This document shows positions 10,270 to 16,782 of a stretch of 19,981 nucleotides of DNA, one piece after another. The first letter of the stretch is position 1; every line of letters starts with the position of its first letter. Made by a program: the position numbers and the translations under genes. The stretch is from DAIMFL01 sp964372215 (lineage in GTDB: Bacteria > Pseudomonadota > Alphaproteobacteria > Dongiales > Dongiaceae): positions 1 to 19,981 of the forward strand of contig CAYJQC010000054.1 in NCBI GenBank assembly GCA_964372215.1, given 5' to 3'. Below the pieces are notes generated by a model. That model saw only the letters and a list, made by a program, of their open reading frames with translations, did not search any database and was not told the DNA's origin.

Positions 10270-11283
10270 TCAGTTCATCGGCACCAGCTTGGTGGCCCTG
10301 GCCAGCACTTCCTCGTGCTCTTCGGGCGGCAGCGGGATCAGGCCCTTGTCGGCCAGATAGCCCTCGTCGCCGCTGGCGCGATCGCTCAAGAATTCGGCGA
10401 CGAATTCCTGGATGCCGGGGACCAAGCCGACATGGGCGTTCTTCACGTAAAAGAACAGCGGGCGCGACACCGGATAGGAGCCGTCGGCGATCGCGTCGAA
10501 GGTCGGCGCGACGCCGCCGATGGTGCTGCCCTGGATCTTGTCCGCGTTCTGGTCGAGGAAGCTGAAGCCGAAGATGCCGAGCGCGGTCGGGTTGGCCTCG
10601 AGCTTTTGCACGATCAGGTTGTCGTTCTCGCCGGCCTCGACGAAGCCGCCGTCCTCGCGGACGGTCCGGCAGGCGGCCTTCATGGCGTCCTTTTCGAGCG
10701 CCTTCACTTCGGCGAACGATTCGCAGCCCTTGTCCATCACCAGTTCGACGAAGGCGTCACGGGTGCCGGAGGTCGGCGGCGGACCGAACACCTCGATCTC
10801 CTCGGCCGGCAGCGCCGCGTCGATCTCGTTCCACATCTTGTAGGGGTTGGCGGCCAGCTTGCCGTTGACCGGCACTTCCTTGGCCAGGGCCTGCCAGACC
10901 TGCTCGACCGTCAGGGCGAAGGCGGGCGCCTTCCTGGAGTTGGCGACGACGATGCCGTCATAGCCGATCTTCACCTCGGTGATCTCGGTCACGCCGTTCT
11001 CGACGCAGGTCTTCACCTCGGACTCCTTGATGGCGCGCGAGGCGTTGGTGATGTCGGGATCGTCGACGCCGGCGCCGGCGCAGAACAGCTTGAAGCCGCC
11101 GCCGCTGCCGGTCGACTCGACGACCGGGGTCTTGAAGCTGCTGGTCTTGCCGAACTGCTCGGCGACCGCGGTCGAAAAGGGGAACACGGTGCTCGAGCCG
11201 ACGATGCGGATCTGGTCTCGCGCCTCGGCCGTGGCCGCGAAGGCCAGCGATGCTAATGCCGCGATGGCGAGAGTGCGTTTCAT
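10270..11283 (-). CDS. pstS: Periplasmic phosphate-binding protein PstS
   Basis: PstS is the periplasmic receptor that captures phosphate and delivers it to PstCA. The 337-residue precursor begins with a Sec signal peptide (MKRTLAIAALASLAFAATAEA, cleavage near 21/22) with no lipobox cysteine, so it should be soluble in the periplasm. Phosphate-contact loops are present: IVGSSTVFPF (27-36), ESTGSGGGFKLFCAG (56-70) and the PPPTSGTRDAF loop (168-178). Two cysteine pairs could form disulfides. GGGAGAT about eight to ten bases upstream supports the ATG. The Pho box at 11413-11441 is about 130 bases upstream, so this is the first gene under direct PhoB activation. Confidence 0.96.
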   Translation of the reverse strand: MKRTLAIAALASLAFAATAEARDQIRIVGSSTVFPFSTAVAEQFGKTSSFKTPVVESTGSGGGFKLFCAGAGVDDPDITNASRAIKESEVKTCVENGVTEITEVKIGYDGIVVANSRKAPAFALTVEQVWQALAKEVPVNGKLAANPYKMWNEIDAALPAEEIEVFGPPPTSGTRDAFVELVMDKGCESFAEVKALEKDAMKAACRTVREDGGFVEAGENDNLIVQKLEANPTALGIFGFSFLDQNADKIQGSTIGGVAPTFDAIADGSYPVSRPLFFYVKNAHVGLVPGIQEFVAEFLSDRASGDEGYLADKGLIPLPPEEHEEVLARATKLVPMN

Positions 11284-11395
11284 CCCGGGGGATCTCCCGT
11301 TGCCACGAATGTCATGGGTGCCAGCCCAGTGATTGATCGAGGGGGCCGATCGGTCGCAGGCGAGGACGCCTCCGCCGATGGCCGGACGGTAGCGG

Positions 11396-11401
11396 GCGAT
11401 A
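11396..11401 (-). promoter_or_regulatory. Candidate -10 of the PhoB-dependent pstS promoter
   Basis: On the minus strand TATCGC lies 11 bases downstream of the last Pho-box unit. PhoB promoters replace the -35 with the Pho box and keep a -10 about ten bases further on, so the position fits although the hexamer is a weak match (three of six). Confidence 0.35.
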
Positions 11402-11412
11402 GGGGCGTATTT

Positions 11413-11441
11413 ACTACAGGGATATGACAGTTATGTGACGG
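11413..11441 (-). promoter_or_regulatory. Pho box (PhoB binding site), three tandem half-sites
   Basis: Read on the minus strand, three 7-mers occur at exact 11-base spacing: CCGTCAC (11441-11435), CTGTCAT (11430-11424) and CTGTAGT (11419-11413), separated by AT-rich (ATAA) and ATCC spacers. The consensus unit is CTGTCAT with 4-base spacers. The middle unit is a perfect match and the outer two are near matches. It lies between phoR and pstS, oriented toward pstS. Confidence 0.87.
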
Positions 11442-11459
11442 CCACCTGACTGAGCCGGT

Positions 11460-13106
11460 TCAGGAAGCGTCACGGCCCGGTGACGGTGCCGTCGCGCCCT
11501 CCGCCGTTCCTGCGTCGCGGGGCGCCGGCCGCTGGACCTGGCCGGCCGCTGCATCGGGCAAGTCCGGCCGCCCCAGCTTTTCACGCGCCGCCGGGCTGAG
11601 CGGCAGCAGCACGGTGAACTGGCTGCCCTTGCCGGGCGCGCTTTCGATCTGCAGTCCGCCGCGGTGCCGGTTGATGATGTGCTTGACGATGGCAAGCCCG
11701 AGCCCGGTGCCCCCGAGATCGCGCGAGCGGGCCGAGTCGACCCGGTAGAACCGTTCGGTCAGGCGCGGCAGATGTTCGCGCGAGATGCCTTCGCCCTCGT
11801 CGGCGATGGCGATGGCGACCCCGAGCCGCGGCCGCCTTCCGGCCAGGCGTACATTGCGGTCGCTCGGGCGCGGGCCGGCAGCGCCGGCGGCCTCGCCCTG
11901 GGCCTGCCAGCCCGACACCCGGATGGTCGAGCCGGCGCGGCCGTACTTGATGGCGTTGTCGATCAGGTTCTGGAACACCTGGGCCAGCTCGTCGGCATCG
12001 CCCGCGACCTCCGGCAGCTCGGCGAGCTGGGCCGCGCCGACCGCGCCGCCGGCGGTCTGGGCCGTCGCATCGGCCGCCGCTTCGGCGGACAAGGGCGCGC
12101 CGAGCAGGATGGTCATGCCCTTGTCCTGGGCCTTGAGCTGCAGGATGTCGGCGACGCTGCCCAGGACGCGGTCGAGCCGCACGCTGCCCGACGGCGCGCT
12201 GTGCTCGTTGAGCTCGATGCGCGACAGCGACAGCAGATCGCCGACCAGCCGCGCCATGCGGCCGGATTGCTCATGCATGATGGCGAGAAACTTCTCGCGC
12301 GCCTCGGCATCGTCCTTGGCGGGTCCCATCAGGGTCTCGATGAAGCCCGACAGGGTCGAGAGCGGGGTGCGCAGCTCGTGGCTGGCATTGGCGACGAAAT
12401 CGGCGCGCATCTGGTCGGCGCGCTTGATCTGGGTCAGGTCGTGCAGCATCACCAGGCAGACCGTGCCGTCCGAGGTGCGCTGCGCCAGCCGCTCGATGCG
12501 GGCGCTGAGCGCGCGCTCCAGCGGCACCGACAAGGCGAACTCGACCACCCGGCCGGGCCCGCCCGCCAGCACCGCGTCGACCGCCTCGACCAGGGCCGGG
12601 GTGCGCAGCACCGCGATCAGCTCGCGCCCGGACATCGGCTCGCCGAACAGCGCGTCGGCGGCCGGGTTGGCGCGGGTGATCCGGCGCTCGGCGTCGAGCA
12701 GGATCAGCGGATCCGGCAGGCTGGACAGGATGGTCTCGTTGGCGCTGACCACCGCCTCGAGCTCGCGTCGCCGCGCGGTCCAGGCCCGGCCCGCCTCGGC
12801 CACCGCCTGGCCGAGCTCCGGCGCCAGGGCCGAGGGCGCGGCGCCGCGCGGCGTCGGCGGCGCCGCGGAGGTGGCGCCGCGCTCGGTCGCCAGGTTGCGC
12901 AGATACCGGGCGACCGCGACCAGATGGGACAGGTGCTGGCGGACCAGCACCGACAGCGCCACGGCGACCGCGGCGGCGGCGATCAGCGCGGCCATCGGGT
13001 CGAGCCGGCCGGCCAAAACCAGCCCGAGCAGCGCCAGCACGGTCGGCGCCGCCACCACGGCGACGGCGAGCAGCAGGCGGCGGGGCGAAGCGCGGCGAAG
13101 CGGCAT
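11460..13106 (-). CDS. phoR: Phosphate regulon sensor histidine kinase PhoR
   Basis: This inner-membrane sensor kinase phosphorylates PhoB when phosphate is scarce. From the ATG at 13106 it has 548 residues: two membrane segments (about 10-30 and 37-57), a Pro/Ala-rich linker (about 77-95), a PAS domain (about 118-225, ILSSLPDPLILLD to VMLHDLTQIKRADQM), a HisKA domain with H243 in FVANASHELRTPLSTLSGF, and a HATPase domain with N-box VFQNLIDNAIKYG, G1 DEGEGIS and G2 GGTGLGLAIVKH. A Pro/Ala-rich tail of about 40 residues ends the protein. The catalytic domain carries a Gly/Ala/Pro-rich insertion of about 30 residues between the N-box and G1. Upstream in-frame codons would add an Arg/Pro-rich stretch before the membrane segment and are unlikely. 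The gene precedes pstS by 176 bases, and the Pho box lies in between. Confidence 0.96.
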   Translation of the reverse strand: MPLRRASPRRLLLAVAVVAAPTVLALLGLVLAGRLDPMAALIAAAAVAVALSVLVRQHLSHLVAVARYLRNLATERGATSAAPPTPRGAAPSALAPELGQAVAEAGRAWTARRRELEAVVSANETILSSLPDPLILLDAERRITRANPAADALFGEPMSGRELIAVLRTPALVEAVDAVLAGGPGRVVEFALSVPLERALSARIERLAQRTSDGTVCLVMLHDLTQIKRADQMRADFVANASHELRTPLSTLSGFIETLMGPAKDDAEAREKFLAIMHEQSGRMARLVGDLLSLSRIELNEHSAPSGSVRLDRVLGSVADILQLKAQDKGMTILLGAPLSAEAAADATAQTAGGAVGAAQLAELPEVAGDADELAQVFQNLIDNAIKYGRAGSTIRVSGWQAQGEAAGAAGPRPSDRNVRLAGRRPRLGVAIAIADEGEGISREHLPRLTERFYRVDSARSRDLGGTGLGLAIVKHIINRHRGGLQIESAPGKGSQFTVLLPLSPAAREKLGRPDLPDAAAGQVQRPAPRDAGTAEGATAPSPGRDAS

Positions 13107-13164
13107 CGGCGGTTCCGGGGCGCGGGCGCGGGACCCGGGGGGCGGTCGGACGCGGCGGCGCGCC

Positions 13165-13196
13165 CCTATACACGGCATCGGGTGGCGCCGCGTCAA
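13165..13196 (-). promoter_or_regulatory. Candidate phoR promoter
   Basis: On the minus strand TTGACG (13196-13191) is followed by TATAGG (13170-13165), 59 bases before the phoR start. The 20-base spacing is too long for an ideal sigma-70 promoter; TGTATA two bases earlier gives 18. These are the only recognisable hexamers on that strand in the GC-rich gap, so the call is tentative. Confidence 0.25.
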
Positions 13197-13239
13197 CCGC
13201 GGCCATCGCGACGCGCCCGTGGCCCGACGGCGGTTGACG
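13191..13239. repeat. 10-bp inverted repeat in the phoR upstream gap
   Basis: CGTCAACCGC (13191-13200) and GCGGTTGACG (13230-13239) are perfect inverted copies 29 bases apart. The right arm is embedded in a direct repeat GACGGCGG at 13226 and 13236, ten bases apart. The left arm overlaps the candidate phoR -35. It could be a regulator site, but no known regulator motif is recognised. Confidence 0.4.
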
Positions 13240-13264
13240 GCGGTCACCGTTGCTGCGGCGCGCC

Positions 13265-13293
13265 GGGACAGTGCAGGCGGTTCGTGCTAGATT
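13265..13293 (+). promoter_or_regulatory. Candidate promoter of the secreted-protein gene at 13300
   Basis: GGGACA (13265-13270) and TAGATT (13288-13293) match four of six positions each of the sigma-70 hexamers with ideal 17-base spacing. A TG precedes the -10 at 13285-13286. The expected transcription start, about seven bases on, coincides with the ATG at 13300, which would give a leaderless message. Confidence 0.4.
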
Positions 13294-13299
13294 TCGGGG

Positions 13300-14232
13300 A
13301 TGCCGATCAGATCCATCGCGCGCGCCGCCGCCCTTGCCGCCGTCACGTCCGTTGCCGCCGGCAATCTCGCCCTGGCCCAGACCACGACCGACAGCCAGCC
13401 CCGCTACTCCGCCTGGGGCGACCAGGCCGACACCAAGCTGGAGGAGCTGCTCGACAGCCTCGACGGGCTGGTCGATGCGGCCACCAAGGCCAAGGCCGCC
13501 GATCCCGTATTCCTCCAGGACCTGCGCAATCTCTCCGCCAAGTACCGGACACCCGCCGCGCCGGTGGCGCAGGCCGCACCTGGACCGATCGTGCGGCTGC
13601 TGTCCGACAACTTCGCCGATGGCAATTACACCGCCAATCCGGTGTGGAAGGTGAGCGCGGGCAGCTACTGGATCGAGAGTTCGGGCACCTATACCGGGCT
13701 GCGCAGCTCGATCGCCGCCGCCGCGACCAGCGCGCAGAGCGGCAATCTGGCCGCCGCCGTGCTGGGCGCGATCTTGCAGCCGCAAAGCCCGGGCACCGGG
13801 AGCGGCGCCAAGCACGCCTCGATCTACACCGCCCTGCCGATCTCCAATGCCTTCACGCTGAAGCTGGAGATGAGTTCGAAGTTCACCGGCGGCCGCCTCG
13901 ATTTCGGTCCCTATCAGGGGGCGTCGGGCAACTACGCCTATCGCGTCGCCTATTTCCCCGGCGCCAAGCAGAGCCTGCAGTTGCTCAAGCTGACGCCCCA
14001 GGGCTCCACCGTGATCGGCGCCTACGACAACGTGCTCAATCTCGAGGACAAGCGCCGCCACGTGATCGACTGGACCCGCGACGCCGCCGGAATGATGACC
14101 GTCGCCCTCGACGGCCGGAAGCTGATCACCGCGACCGACCTCGGCCTGAAGGACCCGTTCACCGGCTTCCTGGTCATCAACAGCGGCGGCGACTACGCGA
14201 TCCGCTCGATCGCCATCGACGGCACCAACTGA
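13300..14232 (+). CDS. Secreted protein of unknown function, predicted beta-sandwich C-terminal domain
   Basis: I do not recognise this 310-residue protein. It starts with a clear Sec signal peptide (MPIRSIARAAALAAVTSVAA, cleavage near ALAQ, residue 27). A helical, acidic segment (about 40-85) follows with LEELLDSLDGLVDAATKAKA, then a Pro/Ala linker (about 84-97). The rest (about 100-310) alternates short hydrophobic strands: LLSDNFADGNYTANPVWKV, SYWIESSGTYTGLRS, FTLKLEMSSKF, RHVIDWTRD, MMTVALDGRKLITATD, and a final YAIRSIAIDG. This pattern is typical of concanavalin/LamG-like jelly-roll domains that bind sugars or surfaces, but no catalytic motif is evident. It is likely periplasmic or extracellular. 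It is divergent from phoR and convergent with the choline-binding gene, ten bases from its stop. No strong ribosome site precedes the ATG. Confidence 0.85.
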   Translation: MPIRSIARAAALAAVTSVAAGNLALAQTTTDSQPRYSAWGDQADTKLEELLDSLDGLVDAATKAKAADPVFLQDLRNLSAKYRTPAAPVAQAAPGPIVRLLSDNFADGNYTANPVWKVSAGSYWIESSGTYTGLRSSIAAAATSAQSGNLAAAVLGAILQPQSPGTGSGAKHASIYTALPISNAFTLKLEMSSKFTGGRLDFGPYQGASGNYAYRVAYFPGAKQSLQLLKLTPQGSTVIGAYDNVLNLEDKRRHVIDWTRDAAGMMTVALDGRKLITATDLGLKDPFTGFLVINSGGDYAIRSIAIDGTN

Positions 14233-14242
14233 CGCCGGAACG

Positions 14243-15223
14243 CTACAGGCCGAGCCGCGCCCTGGCTGCGGCCAGGCCGTCGCCGCCGTCGAGCGTGGCG
14301 ACCCCGTCGAGCCAGCGGTCGAGATACTCGGGGTTCCCGCCGATCGCCTTGGTCGCCGCATCCTTCGGCGTCAGCCCGTCATTGGTGAGATAGCCGATGC
14401 CGCGGTTTTCGAACGGCACGTCGAACACCAGGTTCTGCAGCAGCCGGGCCACGTTGGGGCATTCCGCCAGATAGCCCTGGCGCACCTGGGTGCTGACCGT
14501 CGCCGCGCCGTAATCCGGGCCGTAATAGGCGTCGCCGCCGGTCAGGTAGCGGAAGTCGAACGCCTCGTTCATCGGATGCGGCGCCCAGCCCTGGAACACG
14601 ATGAACTGCTGCTTCCTGGTCATGCGGTCGAGCTCGGCCAGCATGCCCTGCTCGCTCGACTCGATCACTTCCCAGCCGTCGAGCTCGAAGGCCGGGTCGG
14701 CGACGATGTCGAACATCAGCTGGTTCGAGCCGGGCTCGATCCCGTACAGCTTTTTGCCGAACTGGTCGGCGAACTTGTGCAGGTCGGCGATGTCTTGCAC
14801 GCCGGCCTCGTAGGCATAGGTCGGCACCGCGAAGGTGTACTTGGCGCCCACCAGATTCTGCCTGACGGTCTCGACGCTGTCCTTGTACGGCTCGTAATAC
14901 GCGATCATCGCCGGGTCCCAATAGCCGAGGAAGACGTCGAGATCGCCGTTCTTCAGGCCCTCGTAGATGACGTTGAGCCCGATCAACTCGCTCTGCGGCT
15001 GGTACCCCAGGGCCTCCAGCAGCACGCCGGCGACGCCGGTGGTGAAGGTGAGGTCGTTCCAGCCCGGCTCCGCCATGCGGACCCGGGCGCAGCTCGCGGG
15101 ATCGGCGGCCCCGGCCGCGGCCGGCGCGGCCGGAATCGCCAGGGCGGCGACCGGGAGGGCCAGGGCGAGGGCCAGGGCCAGACGACGGGCGGTGGGGCGG
15201 GCGGTGGTGCGCGGATCGGACAT
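14243..15223 (-). CDS. choX: Choline ABC transporter substrate-binding protein (ChoX-like)
   Basis: This periplasmic binding protein of the OpuAC/ProX class probably captures choline. The 326-residue precursor has a signal peptide to about residue 38 and no lipobox. Landmarks include AEPGWNDLTFTTGVAGVLLE (51-70), LDVFLGYWDPAM (95-106), GIEPGSNQLM (161-170) and VFQGWAPHPMNEAF (209-222). In ChoX of Sinorhizobium the choline cage uses three Trp and one Tyr plus Asp and Asn. W55, D57, W102, Y129, N167 and W213 are plausible counterparts, aligned by eye. The start at 15223 follows GGGAG at about 10 bases; the longer frame to 15301 lacks a signal-like beginning. No permease or ATPase gene is next to it, so its partners must be elsewhere. 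A BetI-like regulator gene is divergent, and the intergenic palindrome probably controls this gene. Betaine or carnitine are alternative ligands. Confidence 0.88.
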   Translation of the reverse strand: MSDPRTTARPTARRLALALALALPVAALAIPAAPAAAGAADPASCARVRMAEPGWNDLTFTTGVAGVLLEALGYQPQSELIGLNVIYEGLKNGDLDVFLGYWDPAMIAYYEPYKDSVETVRQNLVGAKYTFAVPTYAYEAGVQDIADLHKFADQFGKKLYGIEPGSNQLMFDIVADPAFELDGWEVIESSEQGMLAELDRMTRKQQFIVFQGWAPHPMNEAFDFRYLTGGDAYYGPDYGAATVSTQVRQGYLAECPNVARLLQNLVFDVPFENRGIGYLTNDGLTPKDAATKAIGGNPEYLDRWLDGVATLDGGDGLAAARARLGL

Positions 15224-15271
15224 GGTGCGGTCTCCCTGTTGGCGCTGCTGTCTTGACCACTTAGTTTGTTG

Positions 15272-15289
15272 ATTGACCGAATGGTCAAT
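15272..15289. promoter_or_regulatory. Probable BetI operator between choX and betI
   Basis: ATTGACC (15272-15278) and GGTCAAT (15283-15289) form a perfect inverted repeat around a 4-base GAAT. It resembles the ATTGA...TCAAT-type operators bound by the choline-responsive repressor BetI. Further half-site-like TTGACC (15253-15258) and CTTGAAC (15291-15297) lie nearby. It overlaps the candidate choX -10, so repression by occlusion is plausible. Confidence 0.7.
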
Positions 15290-15317
15290 TCTTGAACCCA
15301 ACGGACAATCCTGTCAA
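15288..15317 (-). promoter_or_regulatory. Candidate choX promoter
   Basis: On the minus strand a perfect -35 TTGACA (15317-15312) is followed after 18 bases by AAGAAT (15293-15288), four of six positions matching. The predicted start near 15281 lies inside the 15272-15289 palindrome, leaving a leader of nearly 60 bases. Confidence 0.45.
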
Positions 15318-15387
15318 GATTGCCCGTCGCCGCCCTCGTTTCCGGCCGGCACCCGCGCCGCCGGCGCGGCACCACGAGGCAGCCGCG

Positions 15388-16020
15388 ATGAGCCTGACCC
15401 CGATCAGCGAGATCCGCCGGCGCGAGCTGAAGCAGGCCGCCTTCGAGGTGCTGCAGACCGAGGGCGTGCACGGCGCTACCCTGGAAAAGGTCGCGCGCCA
15501 TGCCGGCGCCTCCAAGGGCATCGTGCTGCACTATTTCCGCAACAAGCAGGCGCTGTTCGTCGAGACCATGCGCCACGCCAACGCCCTGCTGCGCCAGGAG
15601 ATCGTGCGCCGGCTCGAGGAAACGACGACGCCGGCCGGGCGGCTCTGGGCGATCGTCGAGGGCAATTTCGCGCCGGCGTTCTTCCAGCCCTCGATCTGCC
15701 ATGCCTGGCTGTCGCTCTGCGCCGAGGTGCCGCGCGACCGCGATCTCGCCCGGGTGCAGCGGGTGATCCACGCGCGCATGCGCAGCAACCTGGTGTCGGC
15801 GCTGGTCGATCTGGTGCCGCAGGCGGAGGTCGAGGCGATCGCGCTCGGTATCACCACCCTGATCGACGGGCTGTGGCTGCGCGCCGGGCTGCAATCCGGC
15901 GGCATCGACCGCGCCACCGCGATCGGCCAGCTGCGCGATTATCTCGGCCACCGCATCCCCGGCCTCGCGCTGCCCGACTTCGCCGCCGATGACGGCGGCC
16001 GGGCCCGGGCCGCCGGGTAG
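15388..16020 (+). CDS. betI: TetR-family transcriptional repressor BetI
   Basis: This 210-residue TetR-family regulator closely follows BetI, the choline-responsive repressor of glycine-betaine synthesis and choline uptake genes. The DNA-binding domain occupies about 8-57, with ISEIRRRELKQAAFEVLQTE followed by helix-turn-helix residues TLEKVARHAGASKGIVLHYF (31-50) and RNKQALF. The ligand domain keeps GNFAPAF, the CHAWLSL segment, MRSNLV, and the family hallmark TLIDGLWLRAGL. The ATG at 15388 is chosen because conserved sequence starts a few residues later and GAGGC lies upstream; the frame can extend back to 15292 but that part is Arg/Pro-rich. The C-terminal 15 residues exceed E. coli BetI. 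betA and betB are not in the window, so the likely visible target is choX and its own gene. Confidence 0.93.
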   Translation: MSLTPISEIRRRELKQAAFEVLQTEGVHGATLEKVARHAGASKGIVLHYFRNKQALFVETMRHANALLRQEIVRRLEETTTPAGRLWAIVEGNFAPAFFQPSICHAWLSLCAEVPRDRDLARVQRVIHARMRSNLVSALVDLVPQAEVEAIALGITTLIDGLWLRAGLQSGGIDRATAIGQLRDYLGHRIPGLALPDFAADDGGRARAAG

Positions 16021-16039
16021 CCGCCGGAGCGCCGGCGGC
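16020..16039. terminator. Hairpin between convergent betI and HAD genes
   Basis: GCCGCCGG (16020-16027) and CCGGCGGC (16032-16039) form a perfect 8-bp GC stem with an AGCG loop. It begins on the last base of the betI stop and ends six bases before the stop of the facing gene, so it could serve both. No T-run is present on either side. Confidence 0.4.
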
Positions 16040-16044
16040 CGAAC

Positions 16045-16722
16045 TCAGCGCCTGCCGCCGACCTCGTCGATATGGCGCAGCAGGTCGGCCGGGTCCTCGT
16101 AGACCCGGTAGGCGCTGGCCCGCACCAATTCGTCGTCGCCATAGCCGCCCGACAGCAGGCCGACGCCGAGCGCGCCGGCGCGCCGCGCCGCCAACATGTC
16201 CCAGACGGAATCGCCGACCACGCAGGCATTGGCGATCGGCTGGTCGAGGGCGGCGGCCGCCGCCAGGAACAGGTCCGGGTCGGGTTTGGCGTGCTTGACC
16301 ATGTCGCGGGTGATGACCGGCACCTTCGCGCTGTCGACCCCGAGATTGGCCAGCACCGGCCCCGCCGTCTCCATCCGGCCCGAGGTGCCGATCGCCCAGG
16401 GCACGCCCGCCTCGGTCAGATAGGCCAGCAGCTCGCGCGCCCCGGGCAGCGGCCGGATCTGGCCGGCGCGCCGCTTATAGGACTCGGCATGGCGTTGGCG
16501 CATGCGCGCGATCCGCTCGGGCTCGAGCGCCAGCCCGGTCTCGCGCAGCAGCATGTTGGTGAACAGGCCGCCGGACATGCCGATCCTGCGGTGGATGCGC
16601 CAGATCGACAGCTCGACACCTTCGGACTCGAGCGCCTCGTGCCAGGCCAGCACGTGCTGATAGACGCTGTCCACCAGGGTGCCGTCGAGGTCGAACAAGA
16701 ATGAGGTCTGCGGCGCGGTCAT
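16045..16722 (-). CDS. HAD-superfamily hydrolase, phosphoglycolate phosphatase-like
   Basis: This 225-residue haloacid dehalogenase-type phosphatase has all four motifs: I FLFDLDGTLVDS (nucleophile D11, acid/base D13), II IGTSGR (T113/S114), III HAKPDPDLF (K146) and IV VVGDSVWDMLAAR (D171, D175). The helical cap lies between motifs I and II (about 20-88), placing it in the subfamily I group with phosphoglycolate and beta-phosphoglucomutase-type enzymes. The true substrate cannot be read from the sequence; small sugar phosphates, 2-phosphoglycolate or nucleotides are possible. GGAGAT about eight bases upstream supports the ATG. It sits 60 bases after the rhodanese gene on the same strand and converges on betI. 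Confidence 0.9.
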   Translation of the reverse strand: MTAPQTSFLFDLDGTLVDSVYQHVLAWHEALESEGVELSIWRIHRRIGMSGGLFTNMLLRETGLALEPERIARMRQRHAESYKRRAGQIRPLPGARELLAYLTEAGVPWAIGTSGRMETAGPVLANLGVDSAKVPVITRDMVKHAKPDPDLFLAAAAALDQPIANACVVGDSVWDMLAARRAGALGVGLLSGGYGDDELVRASAYRVYEDPADLLRHIDEVGGRR

Positions 16723-16751
16723 CGGCGATCTCCGGAACGCGAAGGCGGGGA

Positions 16752-16772
16752 AGCGCCGGCCCGGCGGGCGCT
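16752..16772 (-). terminator. Weak hairpin after the rhodanese gene
   Basis: Arms AGCGCC (16752-16757) and GGCGCT (16767-16772) surround a GC-rich 9-base spacer, ten bases beyond the rhodanese stop in its direction of transcription. There is no T-run; in GC-rich DNA this can arise by chance. Confidence 0.22.
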
Positions 16773-16782
16773 CAGGCCGGGA

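Noticed and set aside
13226..13243. Second Pho box upstream of phoR
   Set aside because: The minus strand shows CCGTCAA, but the repeat is spaced at 10 rather than 11 bases and the second unit does not match the consensus.
13107..13247. Upstream extension of PhoR to an alternative start at 13247
   Set aside because: It would add 47 Arg/Pro-rich residues before the first membrane segment, covering the candidate promoter and inverted repeat.
12271..14361. 696-codon minus-strand frame across the phoR 5' half and antisense to the secreted-protein gene
   Set aside because: Shadow frame of the same kind; phoR in the neighbouring frame has every kinase motif.
11664..14393. 909-codon plus-strand frame spanning phoR antisense and the secreted-protein gene
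   Set aside because: It crosses two supported genes on different strands, and its composition changes with them; it is open only because of high GC.
15224..15301. Upstream extension of the choline-binding protein to 15301
   Set aside because: The extra residues are not signal-peptide-like, while the ATG at 15223 has a GGGAG ribosome site and leads into a basic N-region and hydrophobic core; the longer frame would also cover the operator.
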